From contig NZ_JAHLPZ010000010.1 of NCBI RefSeq assembly GCF_018918185.1, positions 62,001-126,000 on the forward strand: DNA of 64,000 bases. Direction: 5' to 3'. Shown here one piece after another: positions 25,660 to 32,688 of the stretch. How positions within the stretch are numbered: position 1 is the stretch's first letter; each line of letters starts with the position of its first letter. The DNA comes from Eubacterium sp. MSJ-21. GTDB lineage: Bacteria > Bacillota > Clostridia > Lachnospirales > Lachnospiraceae. The position numbers and the translations under genes are program-made. Below the pieces are notes generated by a model. It worked only from the letters and a program-made list of their open reading frames with translations. It made no database searches and was not told the origin of the DNA.

Positions 25660-25809
25660 GTGCGTGTAAAAATTACATTGGCATGTCAGGATTGTAAACA
25701 GCGTAATTACAATATGACAAAGGATAAGAAAACGCATCCAGACAGAATGGAAACAAAGAAGTATTGTAAGTTCTGTAAGAAGCACACGATGCACAAGGAA
25801 ACAAAGTAA
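25660..25809 (+). CDS. rpmG: 50S ribosomal protein L33
   Basis: 49 residues, starting at GTG 25660 behind an ATGGAGGTGG site. It is the zinc-binding form: cysteine pairs ACQDC (C9, C12) and YCKFC (C36, C39), with the conserved [16 protein letters not shown] and [15 protein letters not shown] blocks. It is part of the large ribosomal subunit. The L33-SecE-NusG order is standard in Firmicutes. Confidence 0.96.
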   Translation: MRVKITLACQDCKQRNYNMTKDKKTHPDRMETKKYCKFCKKHTMHKETK

Positions 25810-25824
25810 TCGGAGGAGTAGTCT

Positions 25825-26034
25825 ATGTCAAAAAAAGAAGAGACTTCTTCACCTTCCTTGAAAAGAAGCTGGTTTCAGGAGCTGAAAGCTGAGTTTGGCA
25901 AGATCACTTGGCCGACGAAGGACAAGCTTGTGAGACAGTCTGCGGCTGTAATCGTGATTTCCGTGATTCTCGGATTTATCATTGCAGGTGTGGATTACCT
26001 GTTACAGATCGGTTTAACTTATATTGTTGGTTAG
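25825..26034 (+). CDS. secE: Preprotein translocase subunit SecE
   Basis: 69 residues, the single-helix form of SecE. The amphipathic motif SWFQELKAEFGKITWPTKDKL precedes one membrane helix (SAAVIVISVILGFIIAGVDY). SecE clamps SecY in the export channel. It starts 15 nt after rpmG with a GGAGGAG site; nusG follows 12 nt later. Confidence 0.97.
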   Translation: MSKKEETSSPSLKRSWFQELKAEFGKITWPTKDKLVRQSAAVIVISVILGFIIAGVDYLLQIGLTYIVG

Positions 26035-26046
26035 GTAGGTGAATGT

Positions 26047-26634
26047 ATGTCAGAACTATTCGAAAACGAAGCTACAGCATCTGGAACACCGGAAAGTGGA
26101 ATTCCGACTGATGGTGAGGCAAGATGGTATGTAGCTCATACCTACTCAGGTTATGAGAACAAGGTGAAAAATGATATCGAGAAGACTGTTGAAAACAGAA
26201 AGCTTCAAGAGCAAATCCTTGAGGTAACCGTACCGGTTCAGGAGGTAATTGAGACAACAAAGACAGGCGCGAAAAAGACAGTTCAGAGAAAGTTGTTTCC
26301 TGGTTATGTTCTGGTTCATATGTACATGAACGATGTTACATGGTATGTAGTTCGTAACACACGGGGTGTTACAGGATTTGTAGGTCCGGAATCCAAGCCG
26401 GTTCCATTGACGGAACGCGAGATGCGTGCGATGGGTATTGTGACTGAGGCACCAGTGGTACACATTGATGTGGAGATTGGCGATCAGATCAAGGTCATTA
26501 CCGGAGCTTGGGAAGGCAATGTTGCTGTTGTTAAGGCAATTAATGAGAGCAAGAGAACCGTGACCATCGACGTTGACATTTTCGGACGTGCTACATCTGT
26601 TGAGATTGGATTTGGAGATATCCAGAAGATGTAA
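26047..26634 (+). CDS. nusG: Transcription termination/antitermination factor NusG
   Basis: 195 residues. An acidic N-terminal extension of about 20 residues precedes the NGN domain (ARWYVAHTYSGYENKVKNDI; RKLFPGYVLVHMYM; TRGVTGFVG). The C-terminal KOW domain is GDQIKVITGAWEGNVAVVK and ends with VSIGF-like EIGFGDIQKM. It binds RNA polymerase and affects pausing and Rho-dependent or ribosome-coupled transcription. Located between secE and rplK as usual. Confidence 0.97.
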   Translation: MSELFENEATASGTPESGIPTDGEARWYVAHTYSGYENKVKNDIEKTVENRKLQEQILEVTVPVQEVIETTKTGAKKTVQRKLFPGYVLVHMYMNDVTWYVVRNTRGVTGFVGPESKPVPLTEREMRAMGIVTEAPVVHIDVEIGDQIKVITGAWEGNVAVVKAINESKRTVTIDVDIFGRATSVEIGFGDIQKM

Positions 26635-26655
26635 GAGGTTTAGGAGGTAGCTATA

Positions 26656-27081
26656 ATGGCTAAGAAAGTAGAAGGATATATTAAATTACAGATTCCTGCA
26701 GGAAAGGCAACACCTGCACCACCTGTTGGTCCTGCACTTGGACAGCACGGTGTAAACATTGTACAGTTCACAAAGGAGTTTAACGCAAGAACTGCTGACC
26801 AGGGTGATATGATCATCCCTGTTGTTATCACAGTTTATGCAGATAAGAGTTTCAGCTTTGTAACTAAGACTCCACCGGCAGCAGTACTGCTTAAGAAGGC
26901 GTGCGGCCTTAAGTCAGCATCTGCAGCACCGAACAAGACAAAGGTTGCAAAGATTTCTAAGGCTAAGGTTCAGGAGATCGCTGAGCTGAAGATGCCAGAC
27001 CTGAATGCAGCAAGCCTTGAGGCTGCTATGAGCATGATCGCTGGTACAGCTCGTTCTATGGGAATCGAAGTTGAGGATTAA
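26656..27081 (+). CDS. rplK: 50S ribosomal protein L11
   Basis: 141 residues, full length. The N-terminal domain begins [20 protein letters not shown] with the conserved proline-rich [11 protein letters not shown], and the C-terminal rRNA-binding domain contains [17 protein letters not shown] and ends [15 protein letters not shown]. It is part of the GTPase-associated centre. It starts behind a TTTAGGAGGT site, 21 nt after nusG. Confidence 0.98.
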   Translation: MAKKVEGYIKLQIPAGKATPAPPVGPALGQHGVNIVQFTKEFNARTADQGDMIIPVVITVYADKSFSFVTKTPPAAVLLKKACGLKSASAAPNKTKVAKISKAKVQEIAELKMPDLNAASLEAAMSMIAGTARSMGIEVED

Positions 27082-27089
27082 TAAGAAAT

Positions 27090-27128
27090 AATCGTAGGAG
27101 GGTCGCTCCCGCAAAAACTACAGGAGGT
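27090..27128 (+). promoter_or_regulatory. Hairpin before rplA, possible L1 autoregulatory site
   Basis: GTAG...CTAC outer and GGAG/CTCC inner pairs lie in the 56-nt rplK-rplA gap, directly ahead of the ACAGGAGG ribosome site. L1 is known to repress its own mRNA in several bacteria. The assignment here is inference from position. Confidence 0.3.
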
Positions 27129-27137
27129 TTTATTTGA

Positions 27138-27827
27138 ATGAAAACAGGTAAGAGATATTCAGAAGCTGCAAAGCTTATTGAAAAGACAAAAACTTATGAC
27201 TTAGAAGAGGCTGTTGCACTCGTTAAGAAAACAGCCAGCGCAAAGTTTGATGAGACAATCGAAGCTCACTTCCGTTTGGGCGTAGATGGTCGTCATGCAG
27301 ACCAGCAGGTTCGTGGTGCAGTTGTTCTTCCTCACGGAACAGGTAAGACTGTAAAGGTTCTCGTATTTGCTAAGGGTAACAAGGTAGACGAGGCTCTTGC
27401 AGCAGGCGCTGATTACGCAGGTGGAGATGAGCTTGTACCAAAGATCCAGAATGAAGGCTGGTTAGATTTTGATGTTGTTGTTGCTACACCGGATATGATG
27501 GGTGTTGTAGGACGTCTTGGTCGTGTCCTTGGACCAAAGGGCTTGATGCCAAATCCAAAGGCTGGTACAGTTACTATGGACGTAACAAAGGCAATCAACG
27601 ATATTAAGGCTGGTAAGATTGAGTACAGACTTGATAAGTCAAACATTATCCATGTGCCAATTGGAAAGGCTTCTTTCACAGAGGAGCAGTTAACAGACAA
27701 CTTCCAGACTTTAATAGATGCAGTTATTAAGGCTAAGCCGGCAGCAGCAAAGGGACAGTACATTAAGAGCTTGGTAGTAGCTTCTACAATGGGTCCTGGC
27801 GTAAAGCTGAACGTTACAAAGTATTAA
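27138..27827 (+). CDS. rplA: 50S ribosomal protein L1
   Basis: 229 residues, full length. Conserved blocks include [55 protein letters not shown] and [20 protein letters not shown]. It binds 23S rRNA at the L1 stalk and can repress its own mRNA. A terminator follows 20 nt later, so the cluster ends here; rplJ and rplL, usually next in Firmicutes, are not present. Confidence 0.98.
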   Translation: MKTGKRYSEAAKLIEKTKTYDLEEAVALVKKTASAKFDETIEAHFRLGVDGRHADQQVRGAVVLPHGTGKTVKVLVFAKGNKVDEALAAGADYAGGDELVPKIQNEGWLDFDVVVATPDMMGVVGRLGRVLGPKGLMPNPKAGTVTMDVTKAINDIKAGKIEYRLDKSNIIHVPIGKASFTEEQLTDNFQTLIDAVIKAKPAAAKGQYIKSLVVASTMGPGVKLNVTKY

Positions 27828-27847
27828 GATTTAGCCACAACAGAGAA

Positions 27848-27895
27848 AAGAGTGTGAATGGATTCCGACACGGAGTGCATGCGCACTCTTTTTTT
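27848..27895 (+). terminator. Terminator after rplA
   Basis: AAGAGTGTG and CGCACTCTT arms (one mismatch) with a partly structured loop, then a run of seven T residues. Confidence 0.8.
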
Positions 27896-27933
27896 CTTGC
27901 TTTTCAGACGTAATAATAGTAAAATTAAAGTAC

Positions 27934-27961
27934 TTGATACATCGAGAAAGTAATTTATACC
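27934..27961 (+). promoter_or_regulatory. Promoter of the ACP cassette
   Basis: TTGATA (27934-27939) and TATACC (27956-27961) with a 16-nt spacer, 15 nt before the ACP start. Confidence 0.5.
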
Positions 27962-27976
27962 AAGGGGGTACAGGCA

Positions 27977-28222
27977 ATGGAAAAGGAACAGATTGTAACG
28001 AAACTTACGGAAGTGATTCATGATGTGTTACCGGAATTGGATGAGGTGGATATGCATGCCAATATGGTAAACGAATATGGCGTAAATTCCGTATCTTTGA
28101 TTCGCCTGCTTGTTGCAGCAGAAAGCAAGTTTGACATCTCATTTACAGATTATGAGCTTGCACTCAGCGATTACGATTCGTTCAGTGATATCGCAGCAGT
28201 GATAGCGGAAAAATTAGCATAG
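27977..28222 (+). CDS. Acyl carrier protein, specialised
   Basis: 81 residues, acidic four-helix ACP fold. The phosphopantetheine serine is S38 in YGVNSVSLIRLL; the usual DSL triad is NSV here, which marks it as a specialised carrier rather than the fatty-acid-synthesis ACP. It begins a three-gene unit followed by a BtrH-like protein (18 nt) and a phosphopantetheinyl transferase that would load it. It has its own promoter after the rplA terminator and a GGGGGTAC ribosome site. The acyl or aminoacyl cargo is unknown. Confidence 0.85.
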   Translation: MEKEQIVTKLTEVIHDVLPELDEVDMHANMVNEYGVNSVSLIRLLVAAESKFDISFTDYELALSDYDSFSDIAAVIAEKLA

Positions 28223-28240
28223 ATTGGGAGGAACAGTAAA

Positions 28241-29296
28241 ATGGCAGATATGAAAAAATTACCAGTAACATATCCAATGATTACATCTTGGCAGTGGCAT
28301 GCAACACTGTTTTCCATTCTCTCAGATGATGAGAATGCAAAGAAATGGATTTTCAGCAACTACATTCAGCTTCGTTGCTATAATATTCAGGAGATCTTTA
28401 CAGGCGATGATATGCTTCTCGCAGATATGATGCCGGGCAGCAGTGCATTGAAGCAGTGTCCATATCTGATGTTCTCACTTCTTACAAAGGAGCAGATCCA
28501 GAGTTATTGTGGAAACATCATTGACTTTATTATCAAGACGATTGATCTGAATGGATATGTATATGGTGTATTTGATGAGGCAAAGATTTTGTGCGATGCA
28601 GAGGTTGATTACAAGTTCCCTCACGAGCTGTTTATCTATGGATACAACAGAGATGAGGAGATTTTCTATGTAGGAGATTTCACATTCCAGGATCATTATT
28701 CTTATAACACAGTCAGCTTCTCTGATCTGGAGCGTGGCTATGAGGTTATCACAGAGCAGGATGACCATGTATTCAAGGACGATCATAAGGGTGGTCGTGG
28801 ATTGTATGTTGTTATGAAGAACACGGAGCATCCGATCTATGAAGTGGATATCGAACTGATCAAGCAGACTATCAGTGAGTATCTGAATTCGCAGGATACA
28901 AAGGATCATTTCCGTATGCTGCGGAACCGCTTTGATGATACGACCTTTGGTATCAAGGTTTATGACAAGGTGCTTGCACAGATTGAGAAGCAGCTGCATG
29001 CAGAGGAGCCGGACTTCGATATTCGTGCACTGCATGTCATGTATGACCATAAGGTTTTGATGTTAGAACGTATTAAGTATCTGATGAATCATGGATTCCT
29101 GAAATACAATGAGGATACGATTAATGAATACCAGACAGTTGTCCGCAATATGCTGACCGCGAGAAATCTCCTTGTGCGTATTTCTATCACAGGGGAGATC
29201 GAGTCCTCAGTCAGATTCAAGACATATCTTGATGCAGCAAAGGAGAAGGAAATCAGTATTCTTTTCCGTATTCTTGCAGAACTGGAAGATAAATAA
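28241..29296 (+). CDS. BtrH-like (C39-related) acyltransferase-type protein, tentative
   Basis: 351 residues, cytoplasmic, no signal. The middle section (about 120-190) has the pattern of the BtrH N-terminal/C39-like fold: FPHELFIYGYNRDEEIFYVG, then DFTFQDHYSYNTVSFSDLER, a substrate-fold strand/turn arrangement in which BtrH proteins hold a Cys-His pair. BtrH of butirosin synthesis moves an acyl chain from a carrier protein to an amine. A clear nucleophile cysteine near the N-terminus is not obvious (YIQLRCYNI at about 45 is one candidate). The C-terminal third is helical. The link to the flanking ACP and PPTase supports acyl transfer, but this is inference. Confidence 0.5.
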   Translation: MADMKKLPVTYPMITSWQWHATLFSILSDDENAKKWIFSNYIQLRCYNIQEIFTGDDMLLADMMPGSSALKQCPYLMFSLLTKEQIQSYCGNIIDFIIKTIDLNGYVYGVFDEAKILCDAEVDYKFPHELFIYGYNRDEEIFYVGDFTFQDHYSYNTVSFSDLERGYEVITEQDDHVFKDDHKGGRGLYVVMKNTEHPIYEVDIELIKQTISEYLNSQDTKDHFRMLRNRFDDTTFGIKVYDKVLAQIEKQLHAEEPDFDIRALHVMYDHKVLMLERIKYLMNHGFLKYNEDTINEYQTVVRNMLTARNLLVRISITGEIESSVRFKTYLDAAKEKEISILFRILAELEDK

Positions 29297-29297
29297 T

Positions 29298-30026
29298 ATG
29301 ACGAAGATTCATGTATTTGTTGTAAAAGTAAACTGTGCATACATAGAGAAACATTTTGATGAATTGGTCGAACGCTTATACCCGGAACGAAAGTCCCGGG
29401 TATTGGCTTTTCGTAGGCGGGAACCGGCATATGCATCGATTGTTGCAGGGTTGTTGTTACAGGAACTGGCAGAGAAAATGCTTGGCATCGCTCCGTGTGA
29501 TCTGGTTCTGGATAAGAATGAGAACGGGAAGCCCTCTATTCAGGGGTATCCGGAGTTTTATTTCAATCTCTCCCATGCAGGCGATTATGTCGTGCTGGCG
29601 TACGGAGATGTGCCTTTGGGCGTCGATATCGAGCAAATACGCACGCAGAACCTGTATGTTGCAAAACGATGCTATACAGAAGCAGAATACGCGTATGTGA
29701 CCGATGGTGGTCAAATCAGTGATATATCTGGAGGTTCCCCGGCGACAAAGACAGGAACGGATATGATGCCATTGAACCAGCCGGCAGATGTAAATGATCG
29801 TTTTTTTTATCTGTGGACGATGAAGGAATCCTATCTGAAGCTCACGGGAGAGGGAATCAGCGTGCCGCTCAATTCATTCGAGATTGATCCTTTTCAGCGG
29901 GCAGTAAAAGGAACTCAATATCGGTATTATATGCGCAGGATGGAGGATTATTGGATTTCTGTGTGTGCAGAAGAAAACTGCGAGATCGAGTATGAGTACG
30001 GCAAAGATCATCACGCCAACGCATGA
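29298..30026 (+). CDS. 4'-phosphopantetheinyl transferase, Sfp type
   Basis: 242 residues from ATG 29298, one base after the previous stop. Sfp motifs are intact: NENGKPSI, FNLSHAGDYVVLA, GVDIEQI with the Mg-binding acids, and FYLWTMKESYLKLTGEGI. The enzyme transfers 4'-phosphopantetheine from CoA to the serine of carrier proteins. An insertion of about 25 residues (GGQISDISGGSPATKTG region) precedes the WTMKES block. It most likely activates the ACP encoded two genes upstream. Its position in an operon with a specialised ACP suggests a dedicated biosynthetic role. Confidence 0.92.
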   Translation: MTKIHVFVVKVNCAYIEKHFDELVERLYPERKSRVLAFRRREPAYASIVAGLLLQELAEKMLGIAPCDLVLDKNENGKPSIQGYPEFYFNLSHAGDYVVLAYGDVPLGVDIEQIRTQNLYVAKRCYTEAEYAYVTDGGQISDISGGSPATKTGTDMMPLNQPADVNDRFFYLWTMKESYLKLTGEGISVPLNSFEIDPFQRAVKGTQYRYYMRRMEDYWISVCAEENCEIEYEYGKDHHANA

Positions 30027-30093
30027 TGCGATATGAGATTGTGATCTGATTCGGTGATTCATTCAGTAAATTAGCATATTTTACAGAAATCAC

Positions 30094-30122
30094 TTGACAA
30101 TCATTGCAATCTACGATAAAAT
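30094..30122 (+). promoter_or_regulatory. tRNA-Arg promoter
   Basis: TTGACA, a 17-nt spacer and TAAAAT, ending 28 nt before the tRNA. Confidence 0.75.
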
Positions 30123-30150
30123 ATCATCTGTTGTGAGAAACAACACAGAT

Positions 30151-30224
30151 GCGGTCGTAGCTCAGCTGGATAGAGCACTTGGCTACGGACCAAGGTGTCG
30201 GGAGTTCGAATCTTCTCGGCCGCA
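30151..30224 (+). tRNA. tRNA-Arg (anticodon ACG)
   Basis: A 74-nt cloverleaf. The acceptor GCGGTCG pairs with CGGCCGC (one G-U), the D-arm is GTAGCTCAGCTGGATAGAGC, the anticodon stem CTTGG/CCAAG encloses CTACGGA with anticodon ACG, and the T-arm holds GTTCGAATC. CCA is not encoded. ACG is read as ICG after TadA editing. Confidence 0.97.
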
Positions 30225-30227
30225 TAA

Positions 30228-30259
30228 AAAACTTCTTGAGAAATCAAGGAGTTTTTTTT
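30228..30259 (+). terminator. tRNA-Arg terminator
   Basis: ACTTCTTGA and TCAAGGAGT arms with eight T residues. Confidence 0.85.
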
Positions 30260-30323
30260 ATGCGTACAACTAAAACAAGGAAGCTAAGTCGAGAGATTCG
30301 ATCTTTGATTATATATTACATAT

Positions 30324-30531
30324 GCGAGCCACCAAAGTGTAAATAAGGATGCAACATACAACGAATTCTCAAGCAGACCATTGGAGCACATCAGCACTTA
30401 ACGAGGAAAGTGACAATTCGCAGAATTGGTACTTTGCGAGTTTAGTGTCTGTTATGTGCGGAAGTGAGCGGGAGCGCGTCTGCGTAGAATTACGTTGTAT
30501 GTTGCATCCTTAAATATACTAAATGGCTCGC
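30324..30531. repeat. Full-length hairpin element, 208 nt
   Basis: Outer arms GCGAGCCA (30324-30331) and TGGCTCGC (30524-30531). Inner 19-bp arms AAGGATGCAACATACAACG (30345-30363) and its exact complement (30493-30511). The interior continues pairing: AATTCT/AGAATT, GCAGAC/GTCTGC and GCACAT/ATGTGC. The core (AAGCAGACCATTG ... GAAGTGAGCGGGAGCGCGT) is shared with the 53.2-kb copy. It contains no ORF and sits between tRNA-Arg and the tRNA-Gln terminator. Confidence 0.8.
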
Positions 30532-30546
30532 ATGCCAAGATAGAGA

Positions 30547-30577
30547 ATAAAAAAGACGATCGAACCTCGACCGTCTT
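30547..30577 (-). terminator. tRNA-Gln terminator (minus strand)
   Basis: On the minus strand AAGACG and CGTCTT arms, with further pairing in the loop, are followed by a T run. Confidence 0.8.
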
Positions 30578-30582
30578 ATGAA

Positions 30583-30655
30583 CTGGGCTACCAGGATTCG
30601 AACCTGGAAAATGCTGGAGTCAGAGTCCAGTGCCTTACCATTTGGCGATAGCCCA
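30583..30655 (-). tRNA. tRNA-Gln (anticodon CTG)
   Basis: A 73-nt cloverleaf on the minus strand. The acceptor TGGGCTA pairs with TAGCCCA, discriminator G. The anticodon stem CTGGA/TCCAG holds loop CTCTGAC with anticodon CTG, and the T-loop is GTTCGAATC. Confidence 0.96.
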
Positions 30656-30698
30656 TCATTATGAAGTTTGGAGACTCTTTTGTGTCTCACAAGATGGT

Positions 30699-30727
30699 AT
30701 TATATTACATGTCTTTTGAAATTGCAA
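30699..30727 (-). promoter_or_regulatory. tRNA-Gln promoter
   Basis: On the minus strand TTGCAA, a 17-nt spacer and TATAAT. Confidence 0.75.
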
Positions 30728-30917
30728 GCCTTTTTTTGAAAAAAATTACAAAAAATTATTACAGAATACAAAACCGCGTAGTTGTCAGGAATTGGTTAAA
30801 TAATTGTTTGACAAACGGAAACAAATACTATATGATTGCTTACGTTGAACGCTAGGAGAAAACAAAGATTTTTGTAAATCAATTGCGTAGTGAACAACCA
30901 TTTGAAAGGAAGTAAGT

Positions 30918-31268
30918 ATGAGCAGCGTAATATATGTGGTTCCGTGGGCCATTTGTGATACAGAAAGCATATATGTGAAGAAAGTCAAGGGCGACGATGT
31001 ACAGGTGCCGGAGAAGGGCAGTGAGTTTAATTCCTGGTGCATCCGGAATGTGATTGCAAGTCCGGATCGCAGAACAAAGGATATGTATGCGATCGTGGAT
31101 GTATTCAATGGCTATAAGGAAAAGATGAATGAAAAGGGCATGTCTGTGTTCTCACTTACCAATTCACAGGATGTATTGGAAAATCTGGGATTCCAGAAAG
31201 CAGATGATACAGAGGCATCATTTATAAAAAATAAAGTATTGAAGTTGAATAAGGACAAGAAAAAATAG
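30918..31268 (+). CDS. Conserved hypothetical protein, 116 aa
   Basis: A soluble 116-residue protein with no signal or membrane segment, behind an AAAGGAAG site. It opens MSSVIYVVPWAICDTESIYV and has a basic C-terminus (KNKVLKLNKDKKK). I do not recognise a family. The composition and mixed alpha/beta pattern suggest a small cytoplasmic protein. It is followed by a strong terminator, so it is expressed alone. Confidence 0.72.
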   Translation: MSSVIYVVPWAICDTESIYVKKVKGDDVQVPEKGSEFNSWCIRNVIASPDRRTKDMYAIVDVFNGYKEKMNEKGMSVFSLTNSQDVLENLGFQKADDTEASFIKNKVLKLNKDKKK

Positions 31269-31296
31269 ACCACGTATGTTTGTGGTCTATTTTTTA
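31262..31296 (+). terminator. Terminator after the hypothetical gene
   Basis: AATAGACCAC and GTGGTCTATT form a perfect 10-bp stem, followed by T residues; it begins at the stop codon. Confidence 0.88.
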
Positions 31297-31310
31297 GAAA
31301 GTAGGAAAAT

Positions 31311-32150
31311 ATGATAGAAATTGGAAAATGGAATGATCTGAAGGTCATTCGCTCGAAGGATTTTGGCATATATCTCGGAGAGGAGGACAGTTCGACCGCG
31401 GATACGGTGCTGCTTCCGAGAAAACAGGTGCCAGAGGGCGTGAAAGCCGGCGCATCTCTGCGTGTGTTTATTTACCGTGATTCACAGGATCGGATTATCG
31501 CAACGACGAACACACCGCTGATTACCGTTGGCGAAGTGAAGAAGCTGCAGGTGAAGAGCGTGACAAGCTTGGGCGCATTTATGGACTGTGGCCTGGAACG
31601 GGATGTGCTGCTTCCATTTAAAGAGCAGACGGCAAAGGTGGAGGCTGGAAAGCCCTATCTTGTGCGGATGTATGTCGATAAGTCTGGACGTCTGGCGGTG
31701 TCGATGAAGGTTGGAAAGGAATTGCAGCCGATCGAGGGATACGAGGAAGGCCAGGATTTCGTTGGAACCGTGTATGAATTTAAGAAAGATTTCGGCGCAT
31801 TTGTTGCAATTGACGACAAATATCCGGGACTGATCTACGCAAGTGAGCTGTATGCACCGGTGCGTGTCGGCGATGAGGTGCATGGCAGAATCGTCAAGAT
31901 CCGGCCAGATGGAAAGGCAGATCTTGCACTGCGGAAGCTGGCGTATGCACAGATGGAAGAGGACAGTGAGCTGGTATATGCCGTTATAAAGAGCTATAAA
32001 GGCGTTTTACCGTTTACAGATAAGGCAGATAAGGATATAATCAAGAAAGAGTTCGGACTTAGTAAGAACGCATTTAAGCGGGCCTGCGGGCGTCTCTTAA
32101 AAGAGGGAAAGATCCGCATTACAGAGAAGACGATCGAGCTTGTTGATTAG
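31311..32150 (+). CDS. CvfB/YitL-family S1-domain RNA-binding protein
   Basis: 279 residues. Tandem S1-like OB folds (about 1-65, 70-130 and 150-215; GTVYEFKKDFGAFVAIDDKY is the clearest) are followed by a winged-helix C-terminus (IIKKEFGLSKNAFKRACGRLLKEGKI). CvfB of Staphylococcus and Streptococcus is an RNA-binding regulator of virulence-gene mRNA. It is the first gene of a short run with ridA. Length matches the family. Confidence 0.9.
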   Translation: MIEIGKWNDLKVIRSKDFGIYLGEEDSSTADTVLLPRKQVPEGVKAGASLRVFIYRDSQDRIIATTNTPLITVGEVKKLQVKSVTSLGAFMDCGLERDVLLPFKEQTAKVEAGKPYLVRMYVDKSGRLAVSMKVGKELQPIEGYEEGQDFVGTVYEFKKDFGAFVAIDDKYPGLIYASELYAPVRVGDEVHGRIVKIRPDGKADLALRKLAYAQMEEDSELVYAVIKSYKGVLPFTDKADKDIIKKEFGLSKNAFKRACGRLLKEGKIRITEKTIELVD

Positions 32151-32177
32151 ATAACATTTACAGGAGGTACTTATATT

Positions 32178-32558
32178 ATGAAGACAGTGATTCAGACACC
32201 AAAGGCACCGGCAGCAATCGGACCGTATTCACAGGCGATTGTAGTTGGAGATATGATTTATACATCAGGGATGATTCCAATTATTCCAGAAACAGGTGAG
32301 CTTGAGACAGGTGATGTTAAGGCACAGGCAAAGCAGGCAATCGGAAATCTGATCGCATTGTTGAATGAGGCAGGCAGTGATGCAGATCATGTCATTAAGA
32401 CGACGGTATTTATTAAGGATATGAATGATTTTGCTGCAGTGAATGAAGTATATGCAACATTCTTTGAGAAAGATTGTCCGGCACGTTCCTGCGTGGAAGT
32501 AGCAAGACTTCCAAAGGATGTGAAGATCGAAATCGAGGCAATCGCACTTAAAAAATAA
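32178..32558 (+). CDS. ridA: RidA family enamine/imine deaminase
   Basis: 126 residues, full length. The conserved PAAIGPYSQAIVVGDMIYTS and DCPARSCVEVARLPKDVKIE blocks include the arginine (R in CPARSCVEV) that binds the imine carboxylate. RidA hydrolyses reactive 2-aminoacrylate made by PLP enzymes and so protects branched-chain aminotransferases. ilvE, encoding such an enzyme, is the next gene. Serine dehydratase genes occur at the end of the window, but the clostridial type uses an iron-sulfur cluster rather than PLP. Confidence 0.94.
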   Translation: MKTVIQTPKAPAAIGPYSQAIVVGDMIYTSGMIPIIPETGELETGDVKAQAKQAIGNLIALLNEAGSDADHVIKTTVFIKDMNDFAAVNEVYATFFEKDCPARSCVEVARLPKDVKIEIEAIALKK

Positions 32559-32618
32559 TAAAATAAACATTTTGAACAGTTAAAACAAGCAAAATCGCTC
32601 GATTATGCTATTTTCTGC

Positions 32619-32646
32619 TTGCATAATTAAATATGAGTGGTAAAAT
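32619..32646 (+). promoter_or_regulatory. ilvE promoter
   Basis: TTGCAT, a 16-nt spacer and TAAAAT. An AAGCA...TGCTT dyad just upstream may end the ridA transcript. No T-box features are seen. Confidence 0.55.
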
Positions 32647-32688
32647 AAAGGGCAGATAATACGCATGAGAGAAAGGAAGTAATAGATC

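Noticed and set aside
30345-30511. Inverton (invertible DNA segment) with 19-bp inverted repeats
   Set aside because: A shared recombinase would need the same repeat sequence at each locus, but the arms differ completely between 30.3 and 53.2 kb, and pairing continues into the interior. No recombinase gene is nearby. Read-pair mapping for inversion would settle it.
32559-32688. T-box leader upstream of ilvE
   Set aside because: The gap is only 130 nt with a promoter close to the gene, and the T-box sequence (TGGxACCGCG-like) is not present.
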